NCBI RefSeq assembly: GCF_963678165.1
Contig: NZ_OY782755.1
Span: 1,984,001 to 2,048,000, forward strand
Length of the DNA stretch: 64,000 nucleotides
Direction of reading: 5' to 3'
Source: an uncultured Acetobacteroides sp.
GTDB lineage: Bacteria; Bacteroidota; Bacteroidia; Bacteroidales; ZOR0009
Shown piece by piece: positions 8,005 through 16,532 of the stretch. The notes beneath the pieces were generated by a model. The model searched no databases, had not been told where the DNA came from, and was given only the letters and a program-made list of their open reading frames with translations. The position numbers and the translations under genes were made by a program. Position 1 is the stretch's first letter; every line of letters starts with the position of its first letter.

Positions 8005-8487
8005 CTAGCGCTTTTTCAGCTCCTTGTCGATGTACACCAGCCCACCGCCGTCGCCAACCCGCTTCAGCTTGTCGATAATGGCTTGAGCGTTCTTCTCCTC
8101 CTCAACCTGCTCGTCAACGTACCACCTTAGAAGGTTTTGGGTTGCGTAGTCCTTCTCCAGAACGGCAATGTCCATTAGGTTGTGGATAAGGCTGGTCACC
8201 TTTAGCTCGTGCGCTAGTGCCTCTTCGAATGCGTCAAGCGGAGTTGCCCACGTTTGCGGAACCTCCTTAATGGCGTGAAGCCTAACCGTCCCCGACCTGT
8301 CGTTAATGTAGTCGAGGAACTTCAGCGCGTGCTCCGTCTCCTCCTTGTACTGCACCCTAAACCAGTGGGCAAACCCCTCAAACCCCTTATTCTCGAAATC
8401 GGCCGACATGGAAAGGTAAAGGAATGCCGACCAAAGTTCGGCATTGATTTGGTCGTTCAACGCATCTAACATTTTGCTGCTTATCAT
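8005..8487 (-). CDS. ftnA: non-haem ferritin
   Basis: A 160-aa four-helix ferritin. The start is set at 8487 ('MISSKMLDALNDQINAE') because the upstream extension to 8616 has no ferritin similarity. Ferroxidase ligands are visible: Glu17 in 'NAE', Glu50 and His53 in 'EETEH', and the helix 'VDEQVEEE' for the remaining site. No haem-binding methionine signature was noted. It oxidises Fe(II) and stores it as a mineral inside a 24-mer in the cytoplasm, protecting against iron/oxygen stress. It is monocistronic. No clear TAnnTTTG box was found immediately upstream. Confidence 0.95.
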   Translation of the reverse strand: MISSKMLDALNDQINAELWSAFLYLSMSADFENKGFEGFAHWFRVQYKEETEHALKFLDYINDRSGTVRLHAIKEVPQTWATPLDAFEEALAHELKVTSLIHNLMDIAVLEKDYATQNLLRWYVDEQVEEEKNAQAIIDKLKRVGDGGGLVYIDKELKKR

Positions 8488-8637
8488 AGTCGTAGAGTTT
8501 AATAGTAATACTACGTTTAACTCGCCTAAATGTTTATAAGAGCCGCTAGTAAGTCGATGAAGCACCTTCGTTGCCCAATTCAGATAGGTTGAAGCGATGT
8601 TGCGATATTTGTTCACAGCCTCTAGCGCGCAAAAGAA

Positions 8638-8663
8638 AAAGGGAAGATTCCCATCTTCCCTTT
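8638..8663. terminator. bidirectional hairpin terminator
   Basis: The stem AAAGGGAAGAT/ATCTTCCCTTT with a TCCC loop, 77 nt past the stop of the small gene at 8740-8931 (minus strand). Confidence 0.75.
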
Positions 8664-8739
8664 ACCAATTAAACAAACTGCTACAAAATTATATCAAACC
8701 AGTATTCATATTTATCCTTTCCTAAATCGGTTGATGCCG

Positions 8740-8931
8740 CTAGAGGTCTTCGAGCACTGCAAACTCGAACGATGCCTCCTCTTCCACATTAATAAGCCCG
8801 TATATCCATTGGGGTTCAAGCCTAGGTATAAGCTTCGAAAGGTTTGCCTGAAGATTGCCCAAGCCTAGCTGGCAATTCTTTTCGGCTATAGCCTCCATTA
8901 TTCTTGACGTTGTCGAATTGTTGCTCATCAT
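8740..8931 (-). CDS. small protein of unknown function (63 aa)
   Basis: Starts 'MMSNNSTTSRIMEAIAEKN'. It has no signal peptide, one amphipathic helix, and an acidic C-terminus ('NVEEEASFEFAVLEDL'). No homologue is recognised. It is called as a real gene because it is framed by a near-perfect promoter (9026-8996) with a leader of about 60 nt and a strong terminator (8663-8638). This gives a complete independent transcription unit of about 350 nt. It could also be an RNA gene whose transcript happens to hold this frame. Confidence 0.6.
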   Translation of the reverse strand: MMSNNSTTSRIMEAIAEKNCQLGLGNLQANLSKLIPRLEPQWIYGLINVEEEASFEFAVLEDL

Positions 8932-8995
8932 CTCGTTGTCTGTAGTTAGTTGTACGTAAGCCTTTTTGTTTGCCGATTTTGCATCTCGGGTTTGG

Positions 8996-9026
8996 CAAAA
9001 GTATCTGGAAAAACGAATCAGCCAAA
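8996..9026 (-). promoter_or_regulatory. promoter of the 63-aa gene
   Basis: On the minus strand: TTTG (9026-9023), a 19-nt spacer, TACTTTTG (9003-8996). Both boxes match the Bacteroidota consensus exactly, and this is the best promoter in the window. Predicted start near 8990. Confidence 0.75.
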
Positions 9027-9390
9027 ATAAAAATGTTAAATCAACCTTTTGCTAATCAATTTATTGTGTAGGGCGTTTTGATGTTTTAATATGAAGGCAA
9101 TACTTAGGTTAACATAATGAATTGTAATGTAATGTTGCCGATTGTACCTGTAATCTTCACTTTTATAACGATTTGTATCGATATGTTTACGATTTAAAGC
9201 TACTCCTGATGAAGCCTGCGCTAGGGTTTTACGGATAATGGACCTTGGCGTTAAATGTTTGTTGTGGCTGCTTAAGCTATTGGAGAAGGCGAATTGATTG
9301 GATGGGTGAATGAGTTTGCTGCCAATTTCCTTTTCCTATAAGATGAGTAGATAAATTGGTTAATTTAGAGGCTTTCATTAGAAATAAGCA
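9027..9390. other. intergenic region upstream of sbcD
   Basis: AT-rich, about 360 nt between divergent transcripts. No gene, repeat or clear TAnnTTTG box for sbcD was found. Confidence 0.4.
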
Positions 9391-10611
9391 ATGCGTATAC
9401 TCCATACATCCGACTGGCATTTGGGAAAGCGCCTCGACGACTTCTCTCGCTTGGACGAGCAGCGTGAGGTGCTTGACGAGATTGTAGAAATAGCCAACGA
9501 GCAAGACGTTGATGCCGTGCTCATAGCAGGCGACCTGTTTGATACCTACAATCCCCCTACCGAAGCGGTTGATCTCTTCTACCGATGCTTAAAGAGGCTA
9601 ACCAATAACGGTACCCGCCCTGTTATTGCCATTGCTGGTAATCACGATTCGCCCGATCGCATTGAGTCTCCCGATCCTTTGGCGCGCGAATGCGGCATTG
9701 TTTTTATCGGATATCCCAATACGGTTATTCCACTCTTCGAATTGGAGTCGGGATTTAAGGTGCTGCAGTCGGCAGAGGGATTTGTTGAGCTGCAGCTGCC
9801 CCGATGCAACGAGCCTCTTCGAATACTGCATACCGCTTACGCCAATGAGTTTCGGATGAAGACATATCTTGGAACGGAAAACAACGAGCAGCAGCTGCGC
9901 GATATGCTAGCCACAAGATGGGAGAATCAGGTAGCTGGCTATTGCGATAGTCTGGGATGCAATATTCTTGTAAGCCATCTCTTTTTTATAAAGGAGGGGG
10001 CGGATTTACCCGAAGAACCAGAGGATGAAAAGCCAATCCTGCACGTTGGAGGTGCGCAAGCCATCTTTACAGGAAACGTTCCAGAAGGAGTTCATTACGT
10101 TGCTCTTGGGCATCTACATCGCAAGCAGATTGTTGATAGCGCTCCTTGTCCGATTGTGTACTCTGGTAGCCCATTGTCATACTCCTTTGCAGAAGCTAAT
10201 CAAGGCAAGTACGTAATGATAGCTGACATGGAGGTTGGGCGAAACGTTGCTGTTAAGGAGATTGCGCTGGCTAAGGGTAAACGATTGCTTCGTTACAGGG
10301 CTGATGGTGTTGAAAAGGCTATTGAGTGGTTAAGAGATAATCCAGATGCACTTGTGGAACTTACGCTTGTATCCGACACCTACATTACGGCGCAGGAGCG
10401 AAAACAGCTAATCGAGGTTCATCCTAATATAATAAGTATAATACCCGATATAAAATCGAAGGAGTTGATAGCTTCGGACAGGAGTACGGCTGATCTTAGC
10501 AAGAATACCGAAGAGCTTTTTCGGGACTACTTTATGAAGGAGAAGGGGCAAGAGCCTAGCGACTCGTTGATGAGCTTATTTAAGGAAATGTTGGCAGAGG
10601 AGGAAGCGTAA
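9391..10611 (+). CDS. sbcD: exonuclease SbcCD, subunit D (Mre11-type nuclease)
   Basis: A 406-aa protein with all phosphoesterase motifs of SbcD/Mre11: 'TSDWHLG' (metal Asp and His), 'AGDLFD', 'AGNHDS', 'VALGHLHRKQ'. The C-terminal capping region (about 280-406) is usual for SbcD. With SbcC it forms a DNA-end and hairpin-processing nuclease complex that removes cruciform or hairpin structures and trims breaks. Its stop overlaps the sbcC start in TAATG (10609-10613), indicating translational coupling. The palindromic REP cluster directly downstream is the sort of hairpin-forming DNA this nuclease can act on, though that juxtaposition may be chance. Confidence 0.97.
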   Translation: MRILHTSDWHLGKRLDDFSRLDEQREVLDEIVEIANEQDVDAVLIAGDLFDTYNPPTEAVDLFYRCLKRLTNNGTRPVIAIAGNHDSPDRIESPDPLARECGIVFIGYPNTVIPLFELESGFKVLQSAEGFVELQLPRCNEPLRILHTAYANEFRMKTYLGTENNEQQLRDMLATRWENQVAGYCDSLGCNILVSHLFFIKEGADLPEEPEDEKPILHVGGAQAIFTGNVPEGVHYVALGHLHRKQIVDSAPCPIVYSGSPLSYSFAEANQGKYVMIADMEVGRNVAVKEIALAKGKRLLRYRADGVEKAIEWLRDNPDALVELTLVSDTYITAQERKQLIEVHPNIISIIPDIKSKELIASDRSTADLSKNTEELFRDYFMKEKGQEPSDSLMSLFKEMLAEEEA

Positions 10612-13600
10612 TGATACCAGTAAGACTAACCCTAGAGGGATTATATTCCTACCAGAAAAGGCAAACCATCGACTTTACAAGGTTAACTGCCGCCAATATT
10701 TTCGGAATTTTTGGTCAGGTGGGTAGCGGGAAGTCGTCTATCTTGGAAGCGATCAGCTATGCGATATATGGCGATACCGAGAGGCTAAATAGCAAGGAGG
10801 GTAGGGGCTATAACATGATGAACTTGAAGTCGGATAGCCTGCTTATCGAATTTGAGTTCGTCTCTGGAATCAACCATAAGAGCTATTTGGTTATTGTTTC
10901 GGCTCGACGTAATTCTAAGCGGTTCGAAGATGTAAAGACGATTGAACGTAAGGCTTTTGTTGATGATGGTGGTGACTGGAAGCCTGTAGAGTTGTCATCT
11001 TTAGAGGAGGCAATTGGATTAAGCTACGCCAACTTTAAGCGTACTATCATCATACCTCAAGGACGGTTTCAGGAGTTTTTGCAGCTCGATAAGAAAGAGC
11101 GTACCAACATGATGAAGGAGCTCTTTAACCTCGAGAAGTACGATCTCTTTAGGAAGGCTGCCTCGTTGGATAAGCGCAATAACGATAAGCGTCAGTTCCT
11201 GGAAGGGCAGCTGTCGTCGTTAGGTGATGTTAGCGCTGAGCAGATTGACCAATTAAAGGAGCTGCTAAGCCAATATCAGGATCTTGCTAAGGCGCTATCT
11301 GCCGAACTCGAGCAAAAGCGTAAAGAACTCGAGGTGTGGAAGAGGCTAAAGGAGCTAAACATCAAAAAGGAAAAGCTACTTGCCGACAGAAAGGAGCTAG
11401 AGGTGAAGACTGCGGCAATTAGCCGCTTGGAAGATCAGCTAAGGGGGTACGAGTATTGCCTAGTTCACTTTAAAGGGTTGATGGAGCAGGAGCAACAGGC
11501 TCAAAAGAGCATCAATCTGCTAAATGAAGCGCTTCGAATCGAAAAGCTGTCGCTAAAGAAGACGCTAGATGAGCTTGCCGATAAGCAGCAACAGCAGGTA
11601 ACCCTAAAAGCAGACTACGATCTGCGTGATCGGATTAATGCGGAGGCTGACGATCTCGACCGAATCGCAAAAGCAAAGGTGTTAATCGCTGAGATTGAGA
11701 ACTTGAATGTTAGAATTGCCAAAGGCGAGGAGGTAATTAAGGCTAATGAGGCTAAGGTAAAGGAGCTAAAGGATATTCAGGAGAAGCAAAGTGGTAATCT
11801 GAAGAACCTAAAGCAGCAGCTACCTGATGTTGCCTTACTATCGAGGGTGCGAGAGTGGTATACCTATAATAAATTGTTGAGCGCCCAGCTTGTTGAGGCT
11901 AAACATGAGCATGAAGCGGCCTTAAATGAAAAGAAGAACGCGGAGGGTGAACTTGTTTTGCTGCTCGATGGAAAGGAACTTAGCGTAGGCTTGCCGGTTG
12001 TTTCACCTTCTCAGGCGCAGGAGAAGATTCGTGAGGAGGTTGTTCGGTTAACCGATATCGTTAGGCAAAAGGATAAGGAGCTACAGCATCTGCTGGTTCA
12101 GCAAAAGCTGGGGCAGTATGCCGATGAGCTTCAAAGCGGTGAGCCTTGCCCTCTATGTGGTTCTACCCATCATCCGCAAATACTCAATATCGCCAATGTT
12201 GCTGAGGCAATCAGCTTAACCCGCAAGCAAAAGGAGAATGCCCAAGCCAGTATTGACCAGTGCAACGTGCTAGATAGGAAACTGGTTGAACTTGGTGCAA
12301 AGCTTAAAGGAATAAATGAAAAATGTGGTAAGGCTACCGAACGGGTGGCCAAACTGGAGGCTGATCTTAAGCAGCATCAGGATAAGTTTGAGTGGGAAGC
12401 GTATAAAACCGAGGAGTCTTTAAGTAAAGCCTTTGCCGTAGCCGATAAGCTGGGAAAGGATATCAAGGCGCTGGAAGACGCAATAGAAAAGGCATCGAAC
12501 GATCTTCAAGAAGAGGAGAAGAATAACGAAAAGTACCGAAAGGCAGTTGAGGCGTTTAAGCTCGAAATGGCTTCGAAGGAGGGGCAAAAGCAATCGCTGA
12601 TTGCCGGATTGCGCCATCTTCAGGTCGTTCAGTATGAGGGTAAGGCTCCAAAGGAGCTCGAAGATATGGCTATTGCTAAGCGCAACCATGTAAGCAGCGT
12701 TGTTGCTAAGTTTGACAGACTTTCTACCGAGATTGCCGATCTTCGTCAACTGGAGGGGAAGAGCAGCGGAAGCATTGCGGCAAATGAGGCTAACCTACAT
12801 AAGGAGCAGCAGAGCCTTGATTCAATTACCCAAAGCATAAGCCAAAAGCTGGAGGCTAACGGGCATCTATCGTTGGAGGAGGTGAAGCAAACGCTTGCCC
12901 TTGGCTTAGATGTTGACGGCGTTCGTAAGCAAATTGCCGACCATAATCAGGCAGTACAAACCGTTACGGCACAAGTTGCTGAGAATGAGAGTGAGTTTGC
13001 CGGTCGCACCTACAATGCCCAGGAGCATTTGGAGTTGGATGCTGCGGTTGTTGAGCTAGCCAATAGGGAAGGGGCTAACCGTAAGGATATTGGTAGTGTT
13101 GAGAACGAGATTGCCACGAAGAATGCCGCCCTAGAGCAGCAGGCGACCATCCGAAAGGAACTAGACATTGTGATAATGCGTGCATCGGAGCTCTCTACCT
13201 TAAAGAACATGCTCCAGGGGAATAAGTTTATCGACTTTATTAGCACTACCTACCTGCAAAACCTGTGCAGCGCTGCCAACGATCGATTCTACAAGATGAC
13301 ACGCCAACGGCTGAGCCTCGAATTGACCGAAGACAACAGTTTTCAGGTGCGCGACTACATGAATGGCGGCAAAACCCGAAGCGTTAAGACGCTATCGGGC
13401 GGGCAAACCTTTCAGGCTTCGCTGTCGTTGGCGTTGGCCTTGTCCGATAACATCCAACGGATGCAGAGTGCCGATCAAAACTTCTTCTTCCTCGATGAGG
13501 GCTTTGGCACTCTCGATAAAGATTCGCTCGGAATTGTATTCGATACCCTAAAATCCTTGCGGAAGGAGAACCGTATCGTTGGGGTAATATCGCATGTTGA

Positions 13601-13685
13601 TGAAATGCAGCAGGAGATCGAAACCTACCTTAAGGTGGTTAACCACGACGACGGGGGAAGCATTGTAACGGCGAGCTGGGAGTAA
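10611..13685 (+). CDS. sbcC: exonuclease SbcCD, subunit C (SMC-like ATPase)
   Basis: A 1024-aa Rad50-type protein. Walker A 'GQVGSGKSS' lies at about 35-43. A Q-loop region follows ('IIPQGRFQEFLQ'), then a long coiled coil. The zinc hook is 'CPLCG' (Cys513, Cys516) near the middle. A second coiled coil leads to the ABC signature 'LSGGQTFQASLSLALALS' and Walker B 'FFFLDEGFGTLD'. The length and central hook fit SbcC. It is the ATP-driven partner of SbcD, tethering and opening DNA ends. Translation is coupled to sbcD by the 1-nt overlap. Confidence 0.97.
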   Translation: MIPVRLTLEGLYSYQKRQTIDFTRLTAANIFGIFGQVGSGKSSILEAISYAIYGDTERLNSKEGRGYNMMNLKSDSLLIEFEFVSGINHKSYLVIVSARRNSKRFEDVKTIERKAFVDDGGDWKPVELSSLEEAIGLSYANFKRTIIIPQGRFQEFLQLDKKERTNMMKELFNLEKYDLFRKAASLDKRNNDKRQFLEGQLSSLGDVSAEQIDQLKELLSQYQDLAKALSAELEQKRKELEVWKRLKELNIKKEKLLADRKELEVKTAAISRLEDQLRGYEYCLVHFKGLMEQEQQAQKSINLLNEALRIEKLSLKKTLDELADKQQQQVTLKADYDLRDRINAEADDLDRIAKAKVLIAEIENLNVRIAKGEEVIKANEAKVKELKDIQEKQSGNLKNLKQQLPDVALLSRVREWYTYNKLLSAQLVEAKHEHEAALNEKKNAEGELVLLLDGKELSVGLPVVSPSQAQEKIREEVVRLTDIVRQKDKELQHLLVQQKLGQYADELQSGEPCPLCGSTHHPQILNIANVAEAISLTRKQKENAQASIDQCNVLDRKLVELGAKLKGINEKCGKATERVAKLEADLKQHQDKFEWEAYKTEESLSKAFAVADKLGKDIKALEDAIEKASNDLQEEEKNNEKYRKAVEAFKLEMASKEGQKQSLIAGLRHLQVVQYEGKAPKELEDMAIAKRNHVSSVVAKFDRLSTEIADLRQLEGKSSGSIAANEANLHKEQQSLDSITQSISQKLEANGHLSLEEVKQTLALGLDVDGVRKQIADHNQAVQTVTAQVAENESEFAGRTYNAQEHLELDAAVVELANREGANRKDIGSVENEIATKNAALEQQATIRKELDIVIMRASELSTLKNMLQGNKFIDFISTTYLQNLCSAANDRFYKMTRQRLSLELTEDNSFQVRDYMNGGKTRSVKTLSGGQTFQASLSLALALSDNIQRMQSADQNFFFLDEGFGTLDKDSLGIVFDTLKSLRKENRIVGVISHVDEMQQEIETYLKVVNHDDGGSIVTASWE

Positions 13686-13777
13686 ATGGCGTTCTATTAA
13701 AGGACTACAGGAGGAGGCAAAAATTCATTTCTACGGGGGATGAATTGATGTCTCTTCTTTGTTTTTGTAGTAATGTC

Positions 13778-14079
13778 ATCCCTTCGGGATTTTGGCGGTT
13801 ATTGGTGGTGGGATGGCGGAAGTTTTGATGTCACCCCTTCGGGGTTTTGGATGTATAGATGCTTCTTTTCTACAATAATACCATCCCTTCGGGGTTTTTG
13901 CAATTGTAGTTTTTGGTATGGTGATGGTTTTAATTTCACTCCTTCGGGGTTTGGTTAATGATGCTGGTTGTTTTCTACAATAATCTTATCCCTTCGGGAT
14001 TTTGGTGCTGGTGTAAGCCCGAAGGGCTGTCATTATTATAGAAATCAGTTCAATTATAGGATTAAAACCCCGAAGGGGT
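13778..14079. repeat. REP-like palindrome cluster, left side of the RAYT gene
   Basis: At least seven short palindromes with a TTCG or GAAG tetraloop: ATCCC-TTCG-GGAT (13778, 13988), ACCCC-TTCG-GGGT (13833 and variants at 13883 and 13938), AGCCC-GAAG-GGCT (14016) and ACCCC-GAAG-GGGT (14067). Shared flanks such as 'TTTCTACAATAAT' and 'TTTTGG' precede or follow them. Orientation inverts next to the transposase gene. This is the organisation of REP elements mobilised by REP-associated tyrosine transposases. Confidence 0.85.
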
Positions 14080-14086
14080 GGTATTG

Positions 14087-14548
14087 CTATTCTGTCGAAT
14101 TAAATAAGTATTGGGGATTATAGTCAATGGCGAATTTCTTTAAGAAATCTTCGTATTCTTCTTTAAATGTCTTTCTGTGATGATGTAGTTCTTGGTTCAT
14201 CACATAATTATAAACTTGCTCCAATTGTGAATGGCTATATGAAAAAGCACCGAATCCTTCTTGCCATGAAAACTTCCCCTTTACAAAACCTTTCTTGTTG
14301 ATGAAGTTTGAGGAGTTGTTCTTGATATCTCTTACTAAATCTGATATTGGCATTGATGGCTTTAGTCCTATAAGGATATGTATATGGTCAGGCATTCCGT
14401 TGACAATTATTGATTTTTGATCTTTGTTGGTAATTATTCCTGATATGTATCTGTAAAGTTCATCTTTCCACGTTTTACTAATAAGATTTTCGCGTCCTTT
14501 TACTGCGAAAATAATCTGAATGTAAATCTGCGTGAATGTTCCTGGCAT
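14087..14548 (-). CDS. REP-associated / IS200-like Y1 transposase
   Basis: A 153-aa HUH single-strand transposase. 'QIYIQIIFAVKGR' is the first strand, and 'PDHIHIL' gives the HUH metal ligands (His55, His57). 'GKFSWQEGFGAFSYS' follows. The catalytic tyrosine is in 'YNYVMNQE' (Tyr115 most likely). The protein is intact and full length for this family. It is embedded in REP-like palindromes on both sides rather than IS200 left and right ends, so it is better described as a RAYT, a domesticated relative that moves or processes REP hairpins. It lies 400 nt from sbcC. A decayed copy of its 3' end is found 950 nt away at 15032-15079. Confidence 0.88.
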   Translation of the reverse strand: MPGTFTQIYIQIIFAVKGRENLISKTWKDELYRYISGIITNKDQKSIIVNGMPDHIHILIGLKPSMPISDLVRDIKNNSSNFINKKGFVKGKFSWQEGFGAFSYSHSQLEQVYNYVMNQELHHHRKTFKEEYEDFLKKFAIDYNPQYLFNSTE

Positions 14549-14566
14549 GGCGGTAGCTTTAATTTC

Positions 14567-15023
14567 ACCCCTTCAGGGTTTGGTTAAACATGTTATTTGT
14601 TTTCTACAATAATCTCATCCCTTCGGGATTTTGATGGTTGTTTTTTCTGAAATGGTAGATGTAATAAGGCTATTCCTTAGCGATTTGTTTAAGGTAAGGG
14701 CTAATTTTTCTCAATGTTACTGTTGTATTAGATTTTTGGGGACTTATGAAGGTTGGGTGGTGATGGATTTTATTTCACCCCTTCGGGGTTTAGTATAAAA
14801 TGTTGTTTGTTTTCTACAATAATACCATCCCTTCGGGATTTTTGCGGTTGATGGTGCTGGTATGACGATGATTTTAATATTCTCTCTTTTGGCGGTGATT
14901 AATTATACGGGGTGTTTACTTCTATAGCATCATTTCTTCGGGATTTTGGTGCTGGTGTAAGCCTGAAGGGCTGGAATTATTGTAGAACGTGTATCAATTA
15001 TGGGAACTAAAACCCCGAAGGGG
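14567..15023. repeat. REP-like palindrome cluster, right side of the RAYT gene
   Basis: Further TTCG/GAAG-loop palindromes at 14567 (one mismatch), 14617, 14777, 14827, about 14935 (diverged), about 14963 (diverged) and 15011. They carry the same flanking words as the left cluster. The last one plus its downstream 50 nt repeats the arrangement at 14064-14120. No other gene lies in the 14549-15162 gap. Confidence 0.82.
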
Positions 15024-15031
15024 TGGTATTG

Positions 15032-15079
15032 TTATTCTACCGAATTAAATAAGTATTGGGAATTATATCCGATGTCGAA
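15032..15079 (-). pseudogene. relic: C-terminus of a second RAYT transposase
   Basis: Read leftward, this segment encodes 15 residues ending 'YNSQYLFNSVE' and a TAA stop. The intact transposase ends 'YNPQYLFNSTE'. The REP downstream of the stop is conserved too (15011-15023 versus 14067-14079). Beyond about 15079 the similarity is lost, so only the tail of a former second copy remains. Confidence 0.75.
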
Positions 15080-15121
15080 TAATTTTCTTCTATTACTCGC
15101 TTCTCATTAAGTATGATAGTT

Positions 15122-15151
15122 GATAAAGCGCGGTATGTTTCGCGCTTTATC
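15122..15151 (-). terminator. terminator of the lysis pair
   Basis: The perfect 11-bp stem GATAAAGCGCG/CGCGCTTTATC with an 8-nt loop, 12 nt after the holin stop. Confidence 0.65.
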
Positions 15152-15162
15152 TTTCAACTTTA

Positions 15163-15648
15163 CTACTTTACCTCCGTAAGGTTCTGTATTGTTTGATTCT
15201 TGTCCTTGCTACTTTGCGATGATCCGAAGTAGAAGCTAAAGATCTGCGTCACTATGGCGCTAAGCACGCCAAGAATGTAAAGAACGATCTCCTTGGTGTT
15301 ACCCTTTTCGCAGTAACCGAAGATTAGCGTGAAGAATAGGGCAAAGGTGAGCAGCGTTGTCCCAAGCGCTAGGTACGGACCTACATTCTTCGAGAGTTTG
15401 CTCGAACTGGCGCTGGTTTGTACGGTACTCGCCATGGCGCGTGCATCCTTAACATCGGAAAATACCTGTCCGGTTTCTTCGAGGTTAAGCTTGCGCATCT
15501 CTATTTGGTACTGCAGCTCGGCTTTCTTGATCTCGTTCTCGAGCTGCATCTTCTCTTCCTTGGTGGTAATAATATTGTCGACCACCCCACCTACGGCACT
15601 AACAATGTTTGAAGCACCGCTGCTAAATATTGATTGAAGGAATCCCAT
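15163..15648 (-). CDS. holin-like protein (3TM/phage-holin type)
   Basis: A 161-aa protein. A small glycine/serine-rich N-terminus ('SSGASNIVSAVGGVVDNI') precedes a charged helix (about 30-60, 'KEEKMQLENEIKKAEL'). Two strong membrane segments follow ('YLALGTTLLTFALFFTLIFGY' region and 'VLYILGVLSAIVTQIFSFYFG'), then a polar tail. This matches the three-TM holin family found next to GH108 or other phage endolysins and in gene-transfer agents. Holins make membrane lesions that let a lysozyme reach the wall. It follows the GH108 gene by 14 nt in the same direction. No other phage gene is nearby. Confidence 0.75.
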   Translation of the reverse strand: MGFLQSIFSSGASNIVSAVGGVVDNIITTKEEKMQLENEIKKAELQYQIEMRKLNLEETGQVFSDVKDARAMASTVQTSASSSKLSKNVGPYLALGTTLLTFALFFTLIFGYCEKGNTKEIVLYILGVLSAIVTQIFSFYFGSSQSSKDKNQTIQNLTEVK

Positions 15649-15662
15649 GGTTTTGGCTTTTG

Positions 15663-16196
15663 TTAGTTCTCATTCAGTGCTCGGCAAACCCATCCGTAGA
15701 AGTACTTCTTGCTGGTTGGGTTTCGCTTAATGATGCTGACATAGCGGGCAATCTTTGCCACGGTAAACGATGCGATAAAGTGATCGGGGTCGAAGCTGTT
15801 GATCATTTGCACCGACTGATTGCCGATAACTCCGTCCTTTTCGGCACCTACAACCAGCTGAGCCAATGAGGAACTGGTGCTAACGCCTGCATTAACGGCG
15901 AAATCGAAGATAGATGTTGCCACTTCCTGATTGGCGAGCTCGTCACCCTTAATTCGGTCCCAGTAGTTAACCTCATAGAACGATCTTACCGCTTCTTGCA
16001 ACTCCGAATCCTTGTCGAGGTTGGCCGGAAAGCCCGATTGCCGCTTCAGCATGTCGATATGGAGCCAGCCATCCCACTTGCTGTTCATCTTTCGGGCTAC
16101 TCCCTTGTAGGTTTCGCCACCGGGGTCGTCGGGATCGTTGACATACCCGCCTTCGTGGGATAAAACCCACTGCAATGCCTGTTCGTAGTTTGCCAT
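15663..16196 (-). CDS. GH108 lysozyme (N-acetylmuramidase)
   Basis: A 177-aa protein with the GH108 signature near the N-terminus: 'LSHEGGYVNDPDDPGGETYKGV', where the Glu of EGGY is the family's catalytic acid. The C-terminal half ('LVVGAEKDGVIGNQSVQMIN') is the small peptidoglycan-binding domain that normally follows. It has no signal peptide, as expected for an endolysin that exits through a holin. It is first in a two-gene unit with the holin. TATCTTTA at 16238-16231 on this strand could be its -7 box. Alternative role: release of proteins or vesicles by controlled lysis instead of phage exit. Confidence 0.88.
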   Translation of the reverse strand: MANYEQALQWVLSHEGGYVNDPDDPGGETYKGVARKMNSKWDGWLHIDMLKRQSGFPANLDKDSELQEAVRSFYEVNYWDRIKGDELANQEVATSIFDFAVNAGVSTSSSLAQLVVGAEKDGVIGNQSVQMINSFDPDHFIASFTVAKIARYVSIIKRNPTSKKYFYGWVCRALNEN

Positions 16197-16532
16197 AGTT
16201 TGATGTATTTTATCTAGATTTGATGTGTGTTAAAGATAGTCAATGATGTTAAATAAGAAAATTTAATGTGTTTCTATTTAAGTTGATGTTTTAAACGCTA
16301 TTGTTTACCTATGTTGTTGTATTTTCAACTCTACCTTTTATTGCTACTTTTGGCATGTAAGCATTTTTGAAAATCTCTTTTAATCGTACTGTATAAGCCT
16401 TCTCGGTTATCCTTTTTATTCCGAGCTAGGGTTTGAAGTTCAAGGATGCTTAAAGTTATATTTTTGTTAACTTAAAGCGAATGCTGATCTACCTTTTGCA
16501 GATTGGCGGTTTTCCTGATATGCGATAAAACT
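16197..16532. other. intergenic, divergent promoters expected
   Basis: AT-rich, about 336 nt between divergent genes. The only element noted is TAAAGATA at 16231-16238, the reverse of TATCTTTA and a possible -7 box for the lysis pair. Confidence 0.35.

Noticed and set aside
7812-8078. 88-codon frame downstream of array A
   Set aside because: Overlaps the ferritin gene end and the terminator; proline/cysteine-rich, non-protein-like.
13778-15023. CRISPR array
   Set aside because: The repeated palindromes are spaced irregularly, vary in sequence and orientation, and have no cas genes nearby; they fit REP elements.
15122-16196. Prophage
   Set aside because: Only a lysozyme and holin are present; no structural, integrase or packaging genes occur in the flanks.
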